From Thiodiazotropha sp037384445 (lineage in GTDB: Bacteria > Pseudomonadota > Gammaproteobacteria > Chromatiales > Chromatiaceae): 14,476 nt of DNA. Of this stretch, positions 5,575 through 13,814 are shown piece after piece. The first letter of the stretch is position 1. Each line of letters starts with the position of its first letter. Made by a program: the position numbers and the translations under genes. The stretch is from NCBI GenBank assembly GCA_037384445.1, contig JARRNY010000167.1:1-14476 (forward strand), written 5' to 3'. Under the pieces are notes generated by a model that saw nothing but the letters and a program-made list of their open reading frames with translations, did no database searches and was not told the origin of the DNA.

Positions 5575-7736
5575 CAGGCAAACCGGCGAGGTTCGCCGTC
5601 TCCCGTCACATTCTCCACGCAACGTCCACAAAGCTCCGGGTGCTCGGCATGCTGCCCCACGTCTTGCCGATGGTGCCAGCAGCGTACGCATTTGTTGTGA
5701 GGCGACGACTTCACCACCACGGCCAGGCCTGGATCATCGGTGATCACCGCCTCTGCTGGTTTATCGGCAAGCGCATGCACTCTGGCATCTGAAGTGATGA
5801 GAGCAAAACGCAGTTCATCCTCGAGTCGGTCCAACTCTGCTTTCAATGCATCGTCGCAGTAGAGTTCCAACTCCGCATCCAAAGAGGAGTTGCCCGCTGA
5901 GCGGAACGACTCCATCGCCTTACCGACCGACTCGCGCAGGCCGATCACCCGCTGCCAGAAATCGCGGTTGAAGGGGTCACCCTCGTCCAGGGTGAAGAGC
6001 TCCTCGTACCAGGTCTCGAGAAAGACGCTCTCGCTGCGTTCGCCCGGCATCAATTTCCAGATCTCGTCCGCAGTAAAGCTGAGGATAGGTGCCAGCCAGC
6101 GCACCATGGCTTCGATGATGTGATACATAGCCGTCTGACAAGAGCGGCGCGGCAGGCTGTCAGCCTGAGTGGTGTACTGCCGGTCCTTGATCACATCGAG
6201 ATAGAAACCGCCCAGCTCGTTGCCGCAGAAGTTATGGATCTTCTGGTAGATGAGATGGAACTGGTATTTGGCATAAGCGGCGTTGATCTCCTCCTGCAGC
6301 TGCAGGGTGCGGTCCACCGCCCAACGATCGAGCTCGATCATCTGTTCGGGTGCCACCAGATTCTGCGCCGGATCGAAACCGTGCAGGTTGGAGAGCAGAA
6401 AGCGCGCCGTATTTCGGATGCGCCGATAGGCATCGGCAGTACGCTTAAGAATCTCATCAGAGACGCTCATCTCGTTGCGATAGTCGGTAGCTGCCACCCA
6501 GAGGCGGATAATGTCAGCGCCCAGCGTCTTCAATACCTTCTGTGGCGCCACCACGTTGCCCAGTGATTTGGACTGCTTACGCCCCTGGGCATCCACTGTG
6601 AAGCCGTGAGTCAGCACCTCTCTATAGGGCGCACAGTCGTTCATCGCCACCGAGGTCATCAGCGACGACTGGAACCAACCGCGGTGCTGATCCGAACCCT
6701 CCAGATAGAGATCTGCGGGAAAGTTGAGCTCATCACGGGTACGCAGCACACAGTGATGGGTGACACCGGAGTCGAACCACACATCGAGTGTGTCATGGGT
6801 CTTGTCGTAGTCGCCGGCAGCATCGCCCAACAACTCCTCAGGTTCCAGGTTGAACCAGGCTTCGAAGCCCTCGGCCTCAACCCGCCTGGCCACCTGCTCC
6901 ACCAGCGTCTGTGTATCAGGGTGCAGCTCGCCACTCTGCTTGTGCACGAAGAGCGTGATCGGAACGCCCCAGGTACGTTGCCGCGAGATACACCAGTCAG
7001 GCCGGTTCTCCACCATGCCCTGGATACGGGCCTTGCCCCAGTCAGGCATCCACTGCACCTTGTCGATCTCACGCAATGCAGTCTGACGCAGACCGTTCTG
7101 CTCCATGCTGATAAACCATTGCGGGGTGGCGCGGAAGATAATCGGTGTCTTGTGGCGCCAGCAATGGGGATAGCTATGGCGAAGACGCTCCTCATGTACC
7201 AGCGCACCGCGCTCCTGCAGCACCTCGATCACCCGCTCATTGGCCGACAACACATGCAGACCGGCGAACAGTTCGGTACCTTCGACAAAACAGCCATTGC
7301 CACCCACTGGGTTATCCACCGGCAACTTGTAGCGCATGCCCACCACATAGTCCTCCAGACCATGGCCAGGGGCTGTGTGGACGGCACCGGTACCCGCCTC
7401 CAGGGTAACGTGCTCACCGAGGATCACCGGCACCTGGCGGTCGTAGAAGGGGTGCTGCAACTGCAGCCCTTCAAACGCCTCGCCCTTGGCGTAGCCGACC
7501 ACCTGATAGCGCTCGATGCCATAACGGTCCATGACATCTTTGAGCATGGCGTCGGCGATGAGCATACGCTCCCTGCCACCTTCTCCATCACACTCGACCA
7601 CGGCATATTCAAGCGAAGGGTTGAGAGCCACCGCCTGGTTGGCCGGCAGCGTCCAGGGCGTGGTGGTCCAAATCACTACAGAGAGCTTGCCTTCACCACA
7701 ACCCTCTGGCGTGTGATGACAGCGAGCCAGGAAATC
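5574..7736 (-). pseudogene. ileS: Isoleucyl-tRNA synthetase, 3' fragment (out of frame with its 5' part)
   Basis: About 720 residues make up the C-terminal three quarters of IleS, which charges tRNA-Ile in the cytoplasm. In order: IWTTTPWTLPANQAV, where the CP1 editing domain continues; the editing-site stretch GTGAVHTAPGHGLEDY; the Rossmann-fold part DVWFDSGVTH; the KMSKS-type loop GRKQSKSLGN; the anticodon-binding helices; and the C-terminal zinc finger KCVRCW...CGRC. Homology begins at Asp (7736) in frame with DFLARCHHTPEGCGEG, upstream of any usual start. The first possible start, GTG at 7676, falls inside the motif region and is not a natural gene start. The frame differs from the 5' fragment and about 65 family residues between them are absent. 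The stop overlaps the lspA start. As written it cannot give a working enzyme. Confidence 0.88.
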
Positions 7737-8194
7737 CGGTTCTCCCAGTCACCCATCACACCAAGCCGGATAAAATCAGCGCGCTGGCCATCCACCTGCT
7801 TACGGGCGTACTCCCGGCAGGCCTTGCGAAACTGGGCCACGCTCACCTTCTTTCCCGGCTTGCCGATCTTCTTCTCCACCTGCAGCTCAATCGGCAGACC
7901 ATGGCAGTCCCAACCCGGCACATAGGGGGCATCGAAGCCGTCCAGGGTACGGCTCTTGACGATGATGTCCTTGAGGATCTTGTTCACCGCATGGCCAATG
8001 TGGATATCGCCATTGGCGTAGGGAGGGCCATCGTGGAGGATGAATTTAGGACGGCTGGCACAGGCCTCGCGTACCTTATGATAGAGGCCAATCTCATCCC
8101 AGCGTTTCAGCATCTCAGGCTCGCGCTGAGCCAGGTTGCCCCGCATGGGGAATTCGGTCTTGGGAAGATTGAGTGTATGCTTGTAGTCGCTCAC
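7676..8194 (-). pseudogene. ileS: Isoleucyl-tRNA synthetase, 5' fragment ending in a frameshift
   Basis: The first 152 residues match the N-terminus of IleS. They include DYKHTLNLPKTEFPMRGNL, the HIGH motif in PPYANGDIHIGHAVNKILKD, and GWDCHGLPIE. After GVMGDWEN (about 7739) the frame leaves the family and ends at a stop near 7676 with unrelated residues. I place the start at the GTG at 8194, because family members begin at or next to SDYKHTLNLP. An upstream in-frame ATG at 8254 would add 20 residues that do not look like IleS and lacks a ribosome binding site. The 109-nt gap to ribF holds a perfect TTGAAAC/GTTTCAA inverted repeat (8235-8241, 8264-8270). The lost segment corresponds in E. coli to YLTMDF through EVEYYD and beyond, a conserved part of the catalytic core leading into the editing insertion. 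Confidence 0.85.
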
Positions 8195-8303
8195 GGACGG
8201 TTGCCTGTAAAAAAGTGTGCGAAAAAGAGTCGTATTGAAACGTAATTCCGCCATGGGCGCAAAGTTTCAACGGTGATATTAACCTGGGAGAGGTGGCGGA
8301 CGA

Positions 8304-9239
8304 TCAGCGGCTTACGCCAAGTATCTCTCTGGCGGCATCCGCATCCAGCAGAATCTGGCTGCGCAGCGCTTCAAAATTCTCGAAGCGCTTTTCGTCGCGC
8401 AACTTACGCACGAACTCCACACTGACGTGTTCGCCGTAGACGCTGCGATCGAATTCAAACAGATGGACCTCCAGCAGATAGCGGGGATCACCCTCTACCG
8501 TCGGCCTCACCCCGATATTGGCCACCCCGGGAACAGGCTCAGATTCAAGCCCGTCCACCCTCACCGCATAGACCCCCTGAAGCGGACTCACCCGCCGGTG
8601 CAGATTGAGGTTGAGCGTCGGAAAACCGATACTGCGGCCACGCTTGTGACCATGACCGATACGCCCGCAAATGCGATAGGGGCGTCCCAGGTATTGATTG
8701 GCGGCATCGAAATCCCCCTGAGTAAGGAGTTCCCGGATGCGGGTGCTGCTGACCCGGTCGGCATCCAATTGGTAGGTGTTCATGTTCTCCACTTCGAAAC
8801 CGTGGACCTTTCCCATACGCTGCAGTAGCGCATAATCCCCCTGGCGTCCGCTACCGAAACGAAAGTCATCACCGACAGAAAGAAAACGGGTACCCAGCCC
8901 CTCGACCAGCAACTCCTCTACAAAATGCTCAGCCGGCATGGCGGCGAGTCGTTTGTTGAACTCGAGTACCACCACCCGCTCGATGCCTACCTCTTGAATG
9001 GCTTGCAGCTTTTCCCGCAGACGGGTCAGGCGAGCAGGGGCGGTGTCGACCTGAAAAAACTCACGGGGCTGGGGCTCGAAGGTGACAACAGTGGTCGTCA
9101 GTTGAAACTCTTCGCCCTTCTCCATCAGGTGACGGAATACAGACTGGTGGCCCAAATGTACGCCATCGAAATTGCCAATGGTCGCCACACAGCCCCGGTG
9201 TTCCGATCTGAGATTGTGAAGTCCGCGAACAAGTTGCAT
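8304..9239 (-). CDS. ribF: Bifunctional riboflavin kinase / FAD synthetase
   Basis: RibF phosphorylates riboflavin to FMN and then adenylylates FMN to FAD, in the cytoplasm. The 311 residues cover the whole family length (313 in E. coli). The N-terminal nucleotidyltransferase domain shows IGNFDGVHLGHQ (21-32, the HxGH-type ATP site), TFEPQPREFF (53-62), GDDFRFGSGRQGD (123-135) and SSTRIRELL (164-172). The kinase domain shows GHGHKRGRSIGFPTLNL (195-211), GVYAV (222-226) and the NIGVRPT motif (241-247). No break or odd residue is visible. This matters because its neighbours on both sides are broken. It lies between murJ (77-nt gap) and ileS (109-nt gap), its usual place in gammaproteobacteria. 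Upstream of the ATG the Shine-Dalgarno is weak. Confidence 0.97.
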   Translation of the reverse strand: MQLVRGLHNLRSEHRGCVATIGNFDGVHLGHQSVFRHLMEKGEEFQLTTTVVTFEPQPREFFQVDTAPARLTRLREKLQAIQEVGIERVVVLEFNKRLAAMPAEHFVEELLVEGLGTRFLSVGDDFRFGSGRQGDYALLQRMGKVHGFEVENMNTYQLDADRVSSTRIRELLTQGDFDAANQYLGRPYRICGRIGHGHKRGRSIGFPTLNLNLHRRVSPLQGVYAVRVDGLESEPVPGVANIGVRPTVEGDPRYLLEVHLFEFDRSVYGEHVSVEFVRKLRDEKRFENFEALRSQILLDADAAREILGVSR

Positions 9240-9316
9240 AGGATATTGCCGTTTCAGAAACGGCCAATTATAAGGAAAGACGCGGGCACGGGCATCCCTG
9301 GGCTGATTCAGTGAGC

Positions 9317-10267
9317 TCAGGCGGAGTCATGTCTCTCCGAACGGAACTGGCTCGGGCGCACACCCATCGCCAGCAGCGCGGCAAAATAGATGCCGGCGGC
9401 GCAGCTGATCCAGAACATCAGATACCCGATACGCGGCCAGAATCCGATCCCCAGCCAGAAATCGAGCTCGCCCACCCCCCAAGCCAGGAAAGCACCCATG
9501 ATGAGACCAGCGATCAGCGAACGTATCAGCAGACTCACCCAACCACTCCGGGGCAGCAGCACCTCGTCGCGGCGCAGTCCCCGATAGAGCAGATAGGCGT
9601 TCAATGCGGATGAGAGGGTCGTGGCCAGCGCCAGACCGGCATGCGCCAGCGGAAACACCAGGATGATGTTGAAGACCATATTCGAAACCATGGCGAGGAT
9701 GCCGATGCGCACCGGCGTGCGCGTATCCTGCCGCGCATAGAAGCCCGGGGCGAGAATCTTGATCAGCATGATCGCCAACAACCCCGGCGCATAGGCCATC
9801 AGACTGCGCGTCGCCATCGCCACATCGTGCTCGTTGAAGGCCTCAGAGTAGAACAGGGTTGCCAGCATCGGCCCCGCCAGCAGCAACAAGCCGATCGCGC
9901 AGGGTATACCCAACAGCAGGGTTATCCGCAGGGCCCAGTCCAGGGTATCGGAGAAGGCCTGCGGCGATTTCTCCGAGTGTTTGCGCGAGAGATTGGGCAG
10001 GATCACTGTACCGAGCCCAACTGCCAGAATGCCTACCGGAAACTCCATCAACCGGTCGGAGTAGTAGAGCCAGCTAATACTGCCACTGATCAGAAAGGAG
10101 GCAATCAGGGTATCCAGCAGGAGATTCAGTTGGCTCACCGAGACGCCGAAGAGCGCCGGCACCATCAGCTTCATGACCCGTACAACCCCGGCGTCCTTGA
10201 AGGCCACTCGCGGTCTTGGAATCATCCTCAGCTGATGCAGGAACGGCAGCTGAAACAGGAACTGCAC
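9317..10267 (-). pseudogene. murJ: Lipid II flippase MurJ, 3' fragment
   Basis: About 316 residues match the C-terminal part of MurJ, the inner-membrane flippase of the MOP exporter superfamily that moves lipid II for peptidoglycan synthesis. Recognisable pieces are VQFLFQLPFLHQL, PRVAFKDAGVVRVMKLMVP, GVSVSQLNLLLDTLIASFL, WLYYSDRLMEFPVGILAVGLG, and LAPGFYARQDTRTPVRIG; multiple membrane helices follow to the end. It has no start of its own at the homology boundary. It continues the 5' fragment in another frame, with about 20 family residues (the stretch usually containing ALAWGV) missing between them. The C-terminus (RSERHDSA) looks natural. Confidence 0.88.
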
Positions 10268-10811
10268 CCGACAGGAAGAGCGCACAGAGGATGAGAGAGA
10301 TATTGAGCAGTGCGGGCGTAAAGGCCGCAGCGCCGAAACGGTTATGGGTATTGAGAATGCCGCCTGAGAAAGCAGTCAGCGAGATGAAAAAGAGATAGGG
10401 AAAGGTCAGGTAGAGCATCTCCACCGCAAGACCGTATTTACTCTCACTTTCAAAATAGAATCCCGGTGCGAAAATGAACACCAGTACTGGCGCCGCCAAC
10501 ACCCCGATGGCAGTCGCTATCATCAGCACAGTACCCAGTGTGCCCGCCATTTTGTTGATGAAATCCTTCAGCTCCGCCTGGCTGCGCTGGCTTCGATACT
10601 CCGTGAGCACCGGCACGAAGGCCAGGGAGAAGGCACCCTCGGCAAACAGTCGGCGTAGAAAATTAGGGATCTTGAACGCGACAAAGAAAGCGTCAGTCAT
10701 GGCATTCGCGCCAAACATACGCGCCAGCACCAGATCTCGGGTGAACCCCAGGATCCGGGAGATCATGGTATTACTACCAACGGCAGCGAAGGAGCGAAGG
10801 AAGGAAGCCAG
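10268..10811 (-). pseudogene. murJ: Lipid II flippase MurJ, 5' fragment, with no standard start codon
   Basis: About 181 residues match the N-terminal part of MurJ: LRSFAAVGSNTMISRILGF, ARMFGANAMTDAFFVAFKIP, RRLFAEGAFSLAFVPVL, and the helices up to LLNISLILCALFLS, where the frame leaves the family at about 10268. Homology extends upstream of the ATG at 10766. The in-frame codons before it read as real MurJ sequence back to CTG at 10811, which has AGGA 8-10 nt upstream, but no ATG, GTG or TTG occurs there in frame. So the gene uses CTG, starts internally at 10766 and lacks the first helix residues, or has lost its start by mutation or error. After the break, the frame runs on to 10074 with unrelated residues. 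It is transcribed away from rpsT. Confidence 0.82.
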
Positions 10812-10846
10812 CGTCGTAATCCTGTTTTTCGGGTTGCGGGATCTAC

Positions 10847-10888
10847 TTATACCCTTGTTGAGTATAAACTTTTTTGAATCGGCGTCAG
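10847..10888 (-). promoter_or_regulatory. Candidate murJ promoter with overlapping inverted repeat
   Basis: On the minus strand, CTGACG (10888-10883) and TATACT (10866-10861) are 16 nt apart and about 50 nt before the CTG at 10811. A perfect inverted repeat TTATAC-N9-GTATAA (10847-10867) covers the -10 box and expected start, so a regulator could bind there. Confidence 0.45.
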
Positions 10889-10948
10889 CGTAAACCTACG
10901 CAAAAAACCCGCCGACTCTATCAGCTGAAGCCCTATGCTGCAAAACGG

Positions 10949-10977
10949 TTGACAAGCCGCTCGAGTTTGGGGAAAAT
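10949..10977 (+). promoter_or_regulatory. Candidate rpsT promoter
   Basis: A perfect -35 box TTGACA (10949-10954) is followed, after 17 nt, by GAAAAT (10972-10977), a 4/6 match to the -10 consensus. Transcription would start near 10984, giving a leader of roughly 35 nt with the AGGAG ribosome binding site at about 11008-11012. Confidence 0.6.
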
Positions 10978-11019
10978 TCGCCCCCTTTAACGAAGCCAGT
11001 TTCTACCAGGAGTAAAACC

Positions 11020-11280
11020 TTGGCCAACTCAGCCCAAGCACGTAAACGCGCACGCCAAGCCGACAACAGGCGCACCCGCAATGTGGCGCAGCGCAGTGAA
11101 ATGCGTACCTTTGTCAAAAAGGTGACGAAAGCCATTTCTGACGGCAACAAAGAGGCTGCCGTTACCGCCTACACCGCCGCCGTACCGGTTATCGACAGCG
11201 CGGTCAGCAAAGGCCTGATCCACAAGAACAAGGCAGCCCGCCATAAAAGCCGCCTGAATGTTCAGATCAAGGCTATGTAA
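11020..11280 (+). CDS. rpsT: Ribosomal protein S20
   Basis: This 86-residue, highly basic protein matches S20 of the small ribosomal subunit (MANSAQARKRARQADNRR..., HKNKAARHKSRLNVQIKAM). It binds 16S rRNA early in 30S assembly. It starts at TTG, not ATG, with AGGAG 7 nt upstream. E. coli rpsT also starts at UUG, where the weak start takes part in autogenous control, so this start is normal for the family. It has its own promoter and is read opposite to all neighbouring housekeeping genes. No hairpin and T-run follow its stop. Only about 30 nt separate it from proB homology, and the proB reading frame continues antisense through nearly the whole gene. Confidence 0.97.
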   Translation: MANSAQARKRARQADNRRTRNVAQRSEMRTFVKKVTKAISDGNKEAAVTAYTAAVPVIDSAVSKGLIHKNKAARHKSRLNVQIKAM

Positions 11281-12411
11281 GGCGTCAGACCGAACATGAT
11301 CGAAAAAAACGTGAATCAGCTCCTCCTCATCCACATAGCCCAGAATCGACTCGATCCGGCCGCTTGGCTGACCCATGATGCGAGCAGTCTCCTGCGCATC
11401 GTAGTTAACCAGCCCTCTCGCCACTTCAGATCCTGACTGATCGATACAGACCACTGCCTCGCCACGGGAGAAACTCCCCTTCACGCCGCAGACACCCACC
11501 GCCAGCAAACTGCTCCCCTGCTCCCGCAAGACACGAACCGCCCCGGCATCCAGCGTGAGACTGCCACGCACCTGCAGTTGGCCCGCCAGCCAGCGCTTTC
11601 TCGCCGCTTCCGGCTCCTGTACCGGTACCAGCAGGGTACCGACCGACTCGCCGCGACTGATGGCTTCCACCACCCGTTCACGCCGCCCGGATGCGATCAC
11701 GGTGCCGGCGCCTGAACGGGCCGCGAGACGCGCCGCACGTACCTTGGTCACCATGCCGCCCAGCCCGAGCCCACTGGCACTACCACCTGCCACACTATCG
11801 AGTTGCGGATTATCGACCCGCGTCTCGTCGATCAGGGTAGCGCCGGCATTGAAGCGTGGATCGGAATCGAACAACCCCTCCTGATCTGTCAGCAGCACAA
11901 GCAGTTCGGCCTCTATCAGATTGGCCACCAGCGCAGCCAGGGTGTCGTTATCACCAAAGCGCAGTTCATCGGTGGTCACCGTGTCGTTCTCGTTGACCAC
12001 CGGCACCACGCCCAACTGCAGTAGGGTACGCAGGGTGCTGCGGGCATTCAGATAGCGGGAACGATCAGCCAGATCGTCGCGGGTCAGGAGAACCTGTGCG
12101 GTATGCAGGCCATAATTTTGGAAACAGGCCTCCCAGGCATGCACCAGCCCCATCTGCCCGATGGCGGCGGCGGCCTGTAGTTCATTCAGATTTCGTGGCC
12201 GACTGCGCCAGCCCATGCGGCTCATACCTTCTGCCACCGCACCGGAAGAGACCAGCACCACCTCATGACCCGCATGGCGCAGTGCTGCCATCTGCTCGAC
12301 CCAAGTGGAGAGCACCTCATGTGAGAGCCCTTTACCGTCAGCGGTCAGCAGGGCGCTGCCTATCTTGATGACCCAACGCCTCGAAGTGGCAATTTTTTCC
12401 CGGCTAATCAT
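11029..12411 (-). CDS. proB: Glutamate 5-kinase, 3' end damaged and extended antisense to rpsT
   Basis: ProB phosphorylates glutamate in the first step of proline synthesis and is feedback-inhibited by proline. The amino-acid-kinase domain (about 10-255) shows VIKIGSALLT (14-23), LVSSGAVAEGMSRMG (53-67), AAIGQMGL (82-89), VVNENDTV (138-145), FGDNDTLAALVA (152-163) and GGMVTKVRAA (218-227). A PUA domain follows (about 270-365: RKRWLAGQLQVRGSL, GVCGVKGSFSRGEAVVC). Homology ends at residue 367 (ESILGYVDEEELIH, 11311), where relatives add a few residues such as RDNL and stop. Here the frame instead runs 93 residues further into the reverse complement of rpsT, giving 460 residues as read. ATG 12411 is chosen because MISREKIATSRRWVIKIG fits the family; TTG 12519 adds unlike sequence. 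It follows obgE by 116 nt. The true end is probably near 11310. Confidence 0.88.
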   Translation of the reverse strand: MISREKIATSRRWVIKIGSALLTADGKGLSHEVLSTWVEQMAALRHAGHEVVLVSSGAVAEGMSRMGWRSRPRNLNELQAAAAIGQMGLVHAWEACFQNYGLHTAQVLLTRDDLADRSRYLNARSTLRTLLQLGVVPVVNENDTVTTDELRFGDNDTLAALVANLIEAELLVLLTDQEGLFDSDPRFNAGATLIDETRVDNPQLDSVAGGSASGLGLGGMVTKVRAARLAARSGAGTVIASGRRERVVEAISRGESVGTLLVPVQEPEAARKRWLAGQLQVRGSLTLDAGAVRVLREQGSSLLAVGVCGVKGSFSRGEAVVCIDQSGSEVARGLVNYDAQETARIMGQPSGRIESILGYVDEEELIHVFFDHVRSDALHSLDLNIQAAFMAGCLVLVDQAFADRAVDNRYGGGVGGNGSLFVAVRNGFRHLFDKGTHFTALRHIAGAPVVGLACAFTCLG

Positions 12412-12527
12412 CTTTTCGTTTCTTTTATTCGCTTGCCCCGACCCGAAATCAGACCTGGATAGCAGATGCTCTAACTTACTAAGTAGGCCGTTGACCCACC
12501 ATTCACTCGCCGCAGGCAATCCTCATA

Positions 12528-13601
12528 CTACTGCAAAGGATCCCAGGCTTCGTTGTCATCATCCTCATTCAGCGACGGAGACTCCTCTCGCCAGATCGTC
12601 TCCAACCGCTTCATCAGATCGGCGGTCAATTGACCGGTTCCTTCACCCGTGATGGCCGAGATATTGTAGACCCGGCCCTGCCACTCAAGCGCCTTCAGCA
12701 GCTCGGCAGCCTTGGCTTGGAAAACCTCTTCGCTCAAGAGATCCATCTTATTCAGTACCAACCAGCGCTCTTTATCCGCCAGTTCAGGAGAATAACCAAA
12801 GAGTTCCCGTTCTATCTGGCGCACCTGCTCTGCCGGTTCAACCGACTCATCCATTGGCGCGATATCCACCAGATGCAGCAATAATCGCGTACGGGAAAGG
12901 TGCTTGAGAAACTGCAGGCCAAGTCCGGCGCCATCGGCAGCCCCTTCGATGACGCCTGGAATATCGGCCACCACAAAGCTGTGGTCGCGCCCGAGGCTGA
13001 CCACGCCCAGATTGGGATAGAGGGTGGTAAAGGGATAGTCGGCCACCTTCGGACGCGCACTGGAAACCTTTGTGATGAAGCTCGATTTTCCGGCGTTCGG
13101 CAAACCCAGCAATCCCACATCGGCTAGCAGGATAAGCTCCAGCAGCAGCTCCCGACGCTCACCTTCGGTGCCTTGTGTAAACTGGCGCGGCGTGCGATTG
13201 GTGCTGCTTTTGAAATGGACATTACCGATACCTCGTTCGCCGCCCTGAGCCACCAGCATTTCCTGCCCCGGCTCAAGCAACTCACCCAGCATCTCATCGG
13301 TTGCCTCATCAATAATGCGGGTTCCGACCGGCACCCGGACGTAGAGATCCTTACCGCGGCGGCCGGTGCGCTCGCGCCCCATACCGTTCTGCCCCCGCTC
13401 GGCCTTATGCGTACGCTGAGTGCGAAAGTCGACCAGCGTATTGAGGCCGCTGTCGGCCACCAGATAGACGCTACCGCCATTGCCGCCATCACCCCCATCA
13501 GGCCCACCCTTGGGGATGTACTTCTCCCGCCGGAAGCTGGCACAGCCGTTGCCGCCGTCACCGGCAATGACCTTGATCCTGGCTTCATCAACAAATTTCA
13601 T
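12528..13601 (-). CDS. obgE: Obg family GTPase (ribosome assembly)
   Basis: Obg/CgtA is an essential GTPase that binds the 50S subunit, acts in its late assembly and links it to the stringent response. The 357-residue product is complete. The glycine-rich Obg domain (1-158) contains GGPDGGDGGNGG (32-43) and GGERGIGNVHFKSSTNR (120-136). The G domain (159-338) has G1 GLPNAGKS (166-173), switch I TTLYPNLG (192-199), G3 DIPG (213-216), G4 NKMD (284-287) and G5 SAITG (315-319). The acidic tail (EDDDNEAWDP) is usual in proteobacteria, here shorter than in E. coli (390 residues). It sits directly after rplU-rpmA, the classic arrangement, but a terminator lies between rpmA and obgE, so it likely also has its own promoter. 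Shine-Dalgarno is weak. Confidence 0.97.
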   Translation of the reverse strand: MKFVDEARIKVIAGDGGNGCASFRREKYIPKGGPDGGDGGNGGSVYLVADSGLNTLVDFRTQRTHKAERGQNGMGRERTGRRGKDLYVRVPVGTRIIDEATDEMLGELLEPGQEMLVAQGGERGIGNVHFKSSTNRTPRQFTQGTEGERRELLLELILLADVGLLGLPNAGKSSFITKVSSARPKVADYPFTTLYPNLGVVSLGRDHSFVVADIPGVIEGAADGAGLGLQFLKHLSRTRLLLHLVDIAPMDESVEPAEQVRQIERELFGYSPELADKERWLVLNKMDLLSEEVFQAKAAELLKALEWQGRVYNISAITGEGTGQLTADLMKRLETIWREESPSLNEDDDNEAWDPLQ

Positions 13602-13630
13602 GATTGAGGCTACGCTTCATATGTATGGAA

Positions 13631-13661
13631 ATATAACGCAATGCACGCAATGAAGCGTCAA
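13631..13661 (-). promoter_or_regulatory. Weak candidate promoter for obgE
   Basis: On the minus strand TTGACG (13661-13656) and TTATAT (13636-13631) are 19 nt apart, longer than ideal. A perfect 9-bp inverted repeat ATGAAGCGT/ACGCTTCAT (13650-13658 and 13612-13620) brackets the -10 region. The rpmA terminator upstream makes some promoter here likely, but this exact choice is uncertain. Confidence 0.35.
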
Positions 13662-13763
13662 CTGCGAAACGCTTGTGTGTAACCGTATCAGGATTACACC
13701 GGTTGCTCAGCATCGGGGGTTGCGGTAGAAAAGTGCTCGGCTGTCGACCCTGCGCCAAAACGT

Positions 13764-13792
13764 AAAAAGCCCCGTCGTTTGACGAGGCTTTT
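13764..13792 (-). terminator. Intrinsic terminator of rplU-rpmA
   Basis: The arms are AGCCCCGTC (13768-13776) and GACGAGGCT (13781-13789), with a 4-nt loop and A/T runs outside. Read as minus-strand RNA the single irregular pair is a G-U wobble and the stem is followed by a run of five U. Read as plus-strand RNA it becomes a C-A mismatch. So it is built to stop minus-strand transcripts leaving rpmA, about 25 nt after its stop codon. Confidence 0.85.
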
Positions 13793-13814
13793 GAATCCCG
13801 ATAGCGAGAAAAGC

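Noticed and set aside
6606..7925. Long plus-strand open frame (439 codons) across ileS
   Set aside because: It is antisense to clear IleS homology, rich in His, Arg and Gln as such shadows are, and crosses the ileS junction only by chance.
8427..9314. Plus-strand frames opposite ribF
   Set aside because: ribF is complete with all motifs on the minus strand; the opposite frames have no starts with ribosome binding sites and no known domains.
11020..11022. TTG start of rpsT as an anomaly
   Set aside because: A UUG start for S20 is known from E. coli, so it is expected here.
12474..12484. Small palindrome ACTTA-C-TAAGT between obgE and proB
   Set aside because: Five-bp arms are too short to mean much alone, and no promoter boxes are placed convincingly around it.
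13173..13607. Plus- and minus-strand alternative frames over obgE
   Set aside because: The Obg glycine-rich domain and G motifs are uninterrupted in the chosen frame; the others are shadows caused by GC-rich codon use.
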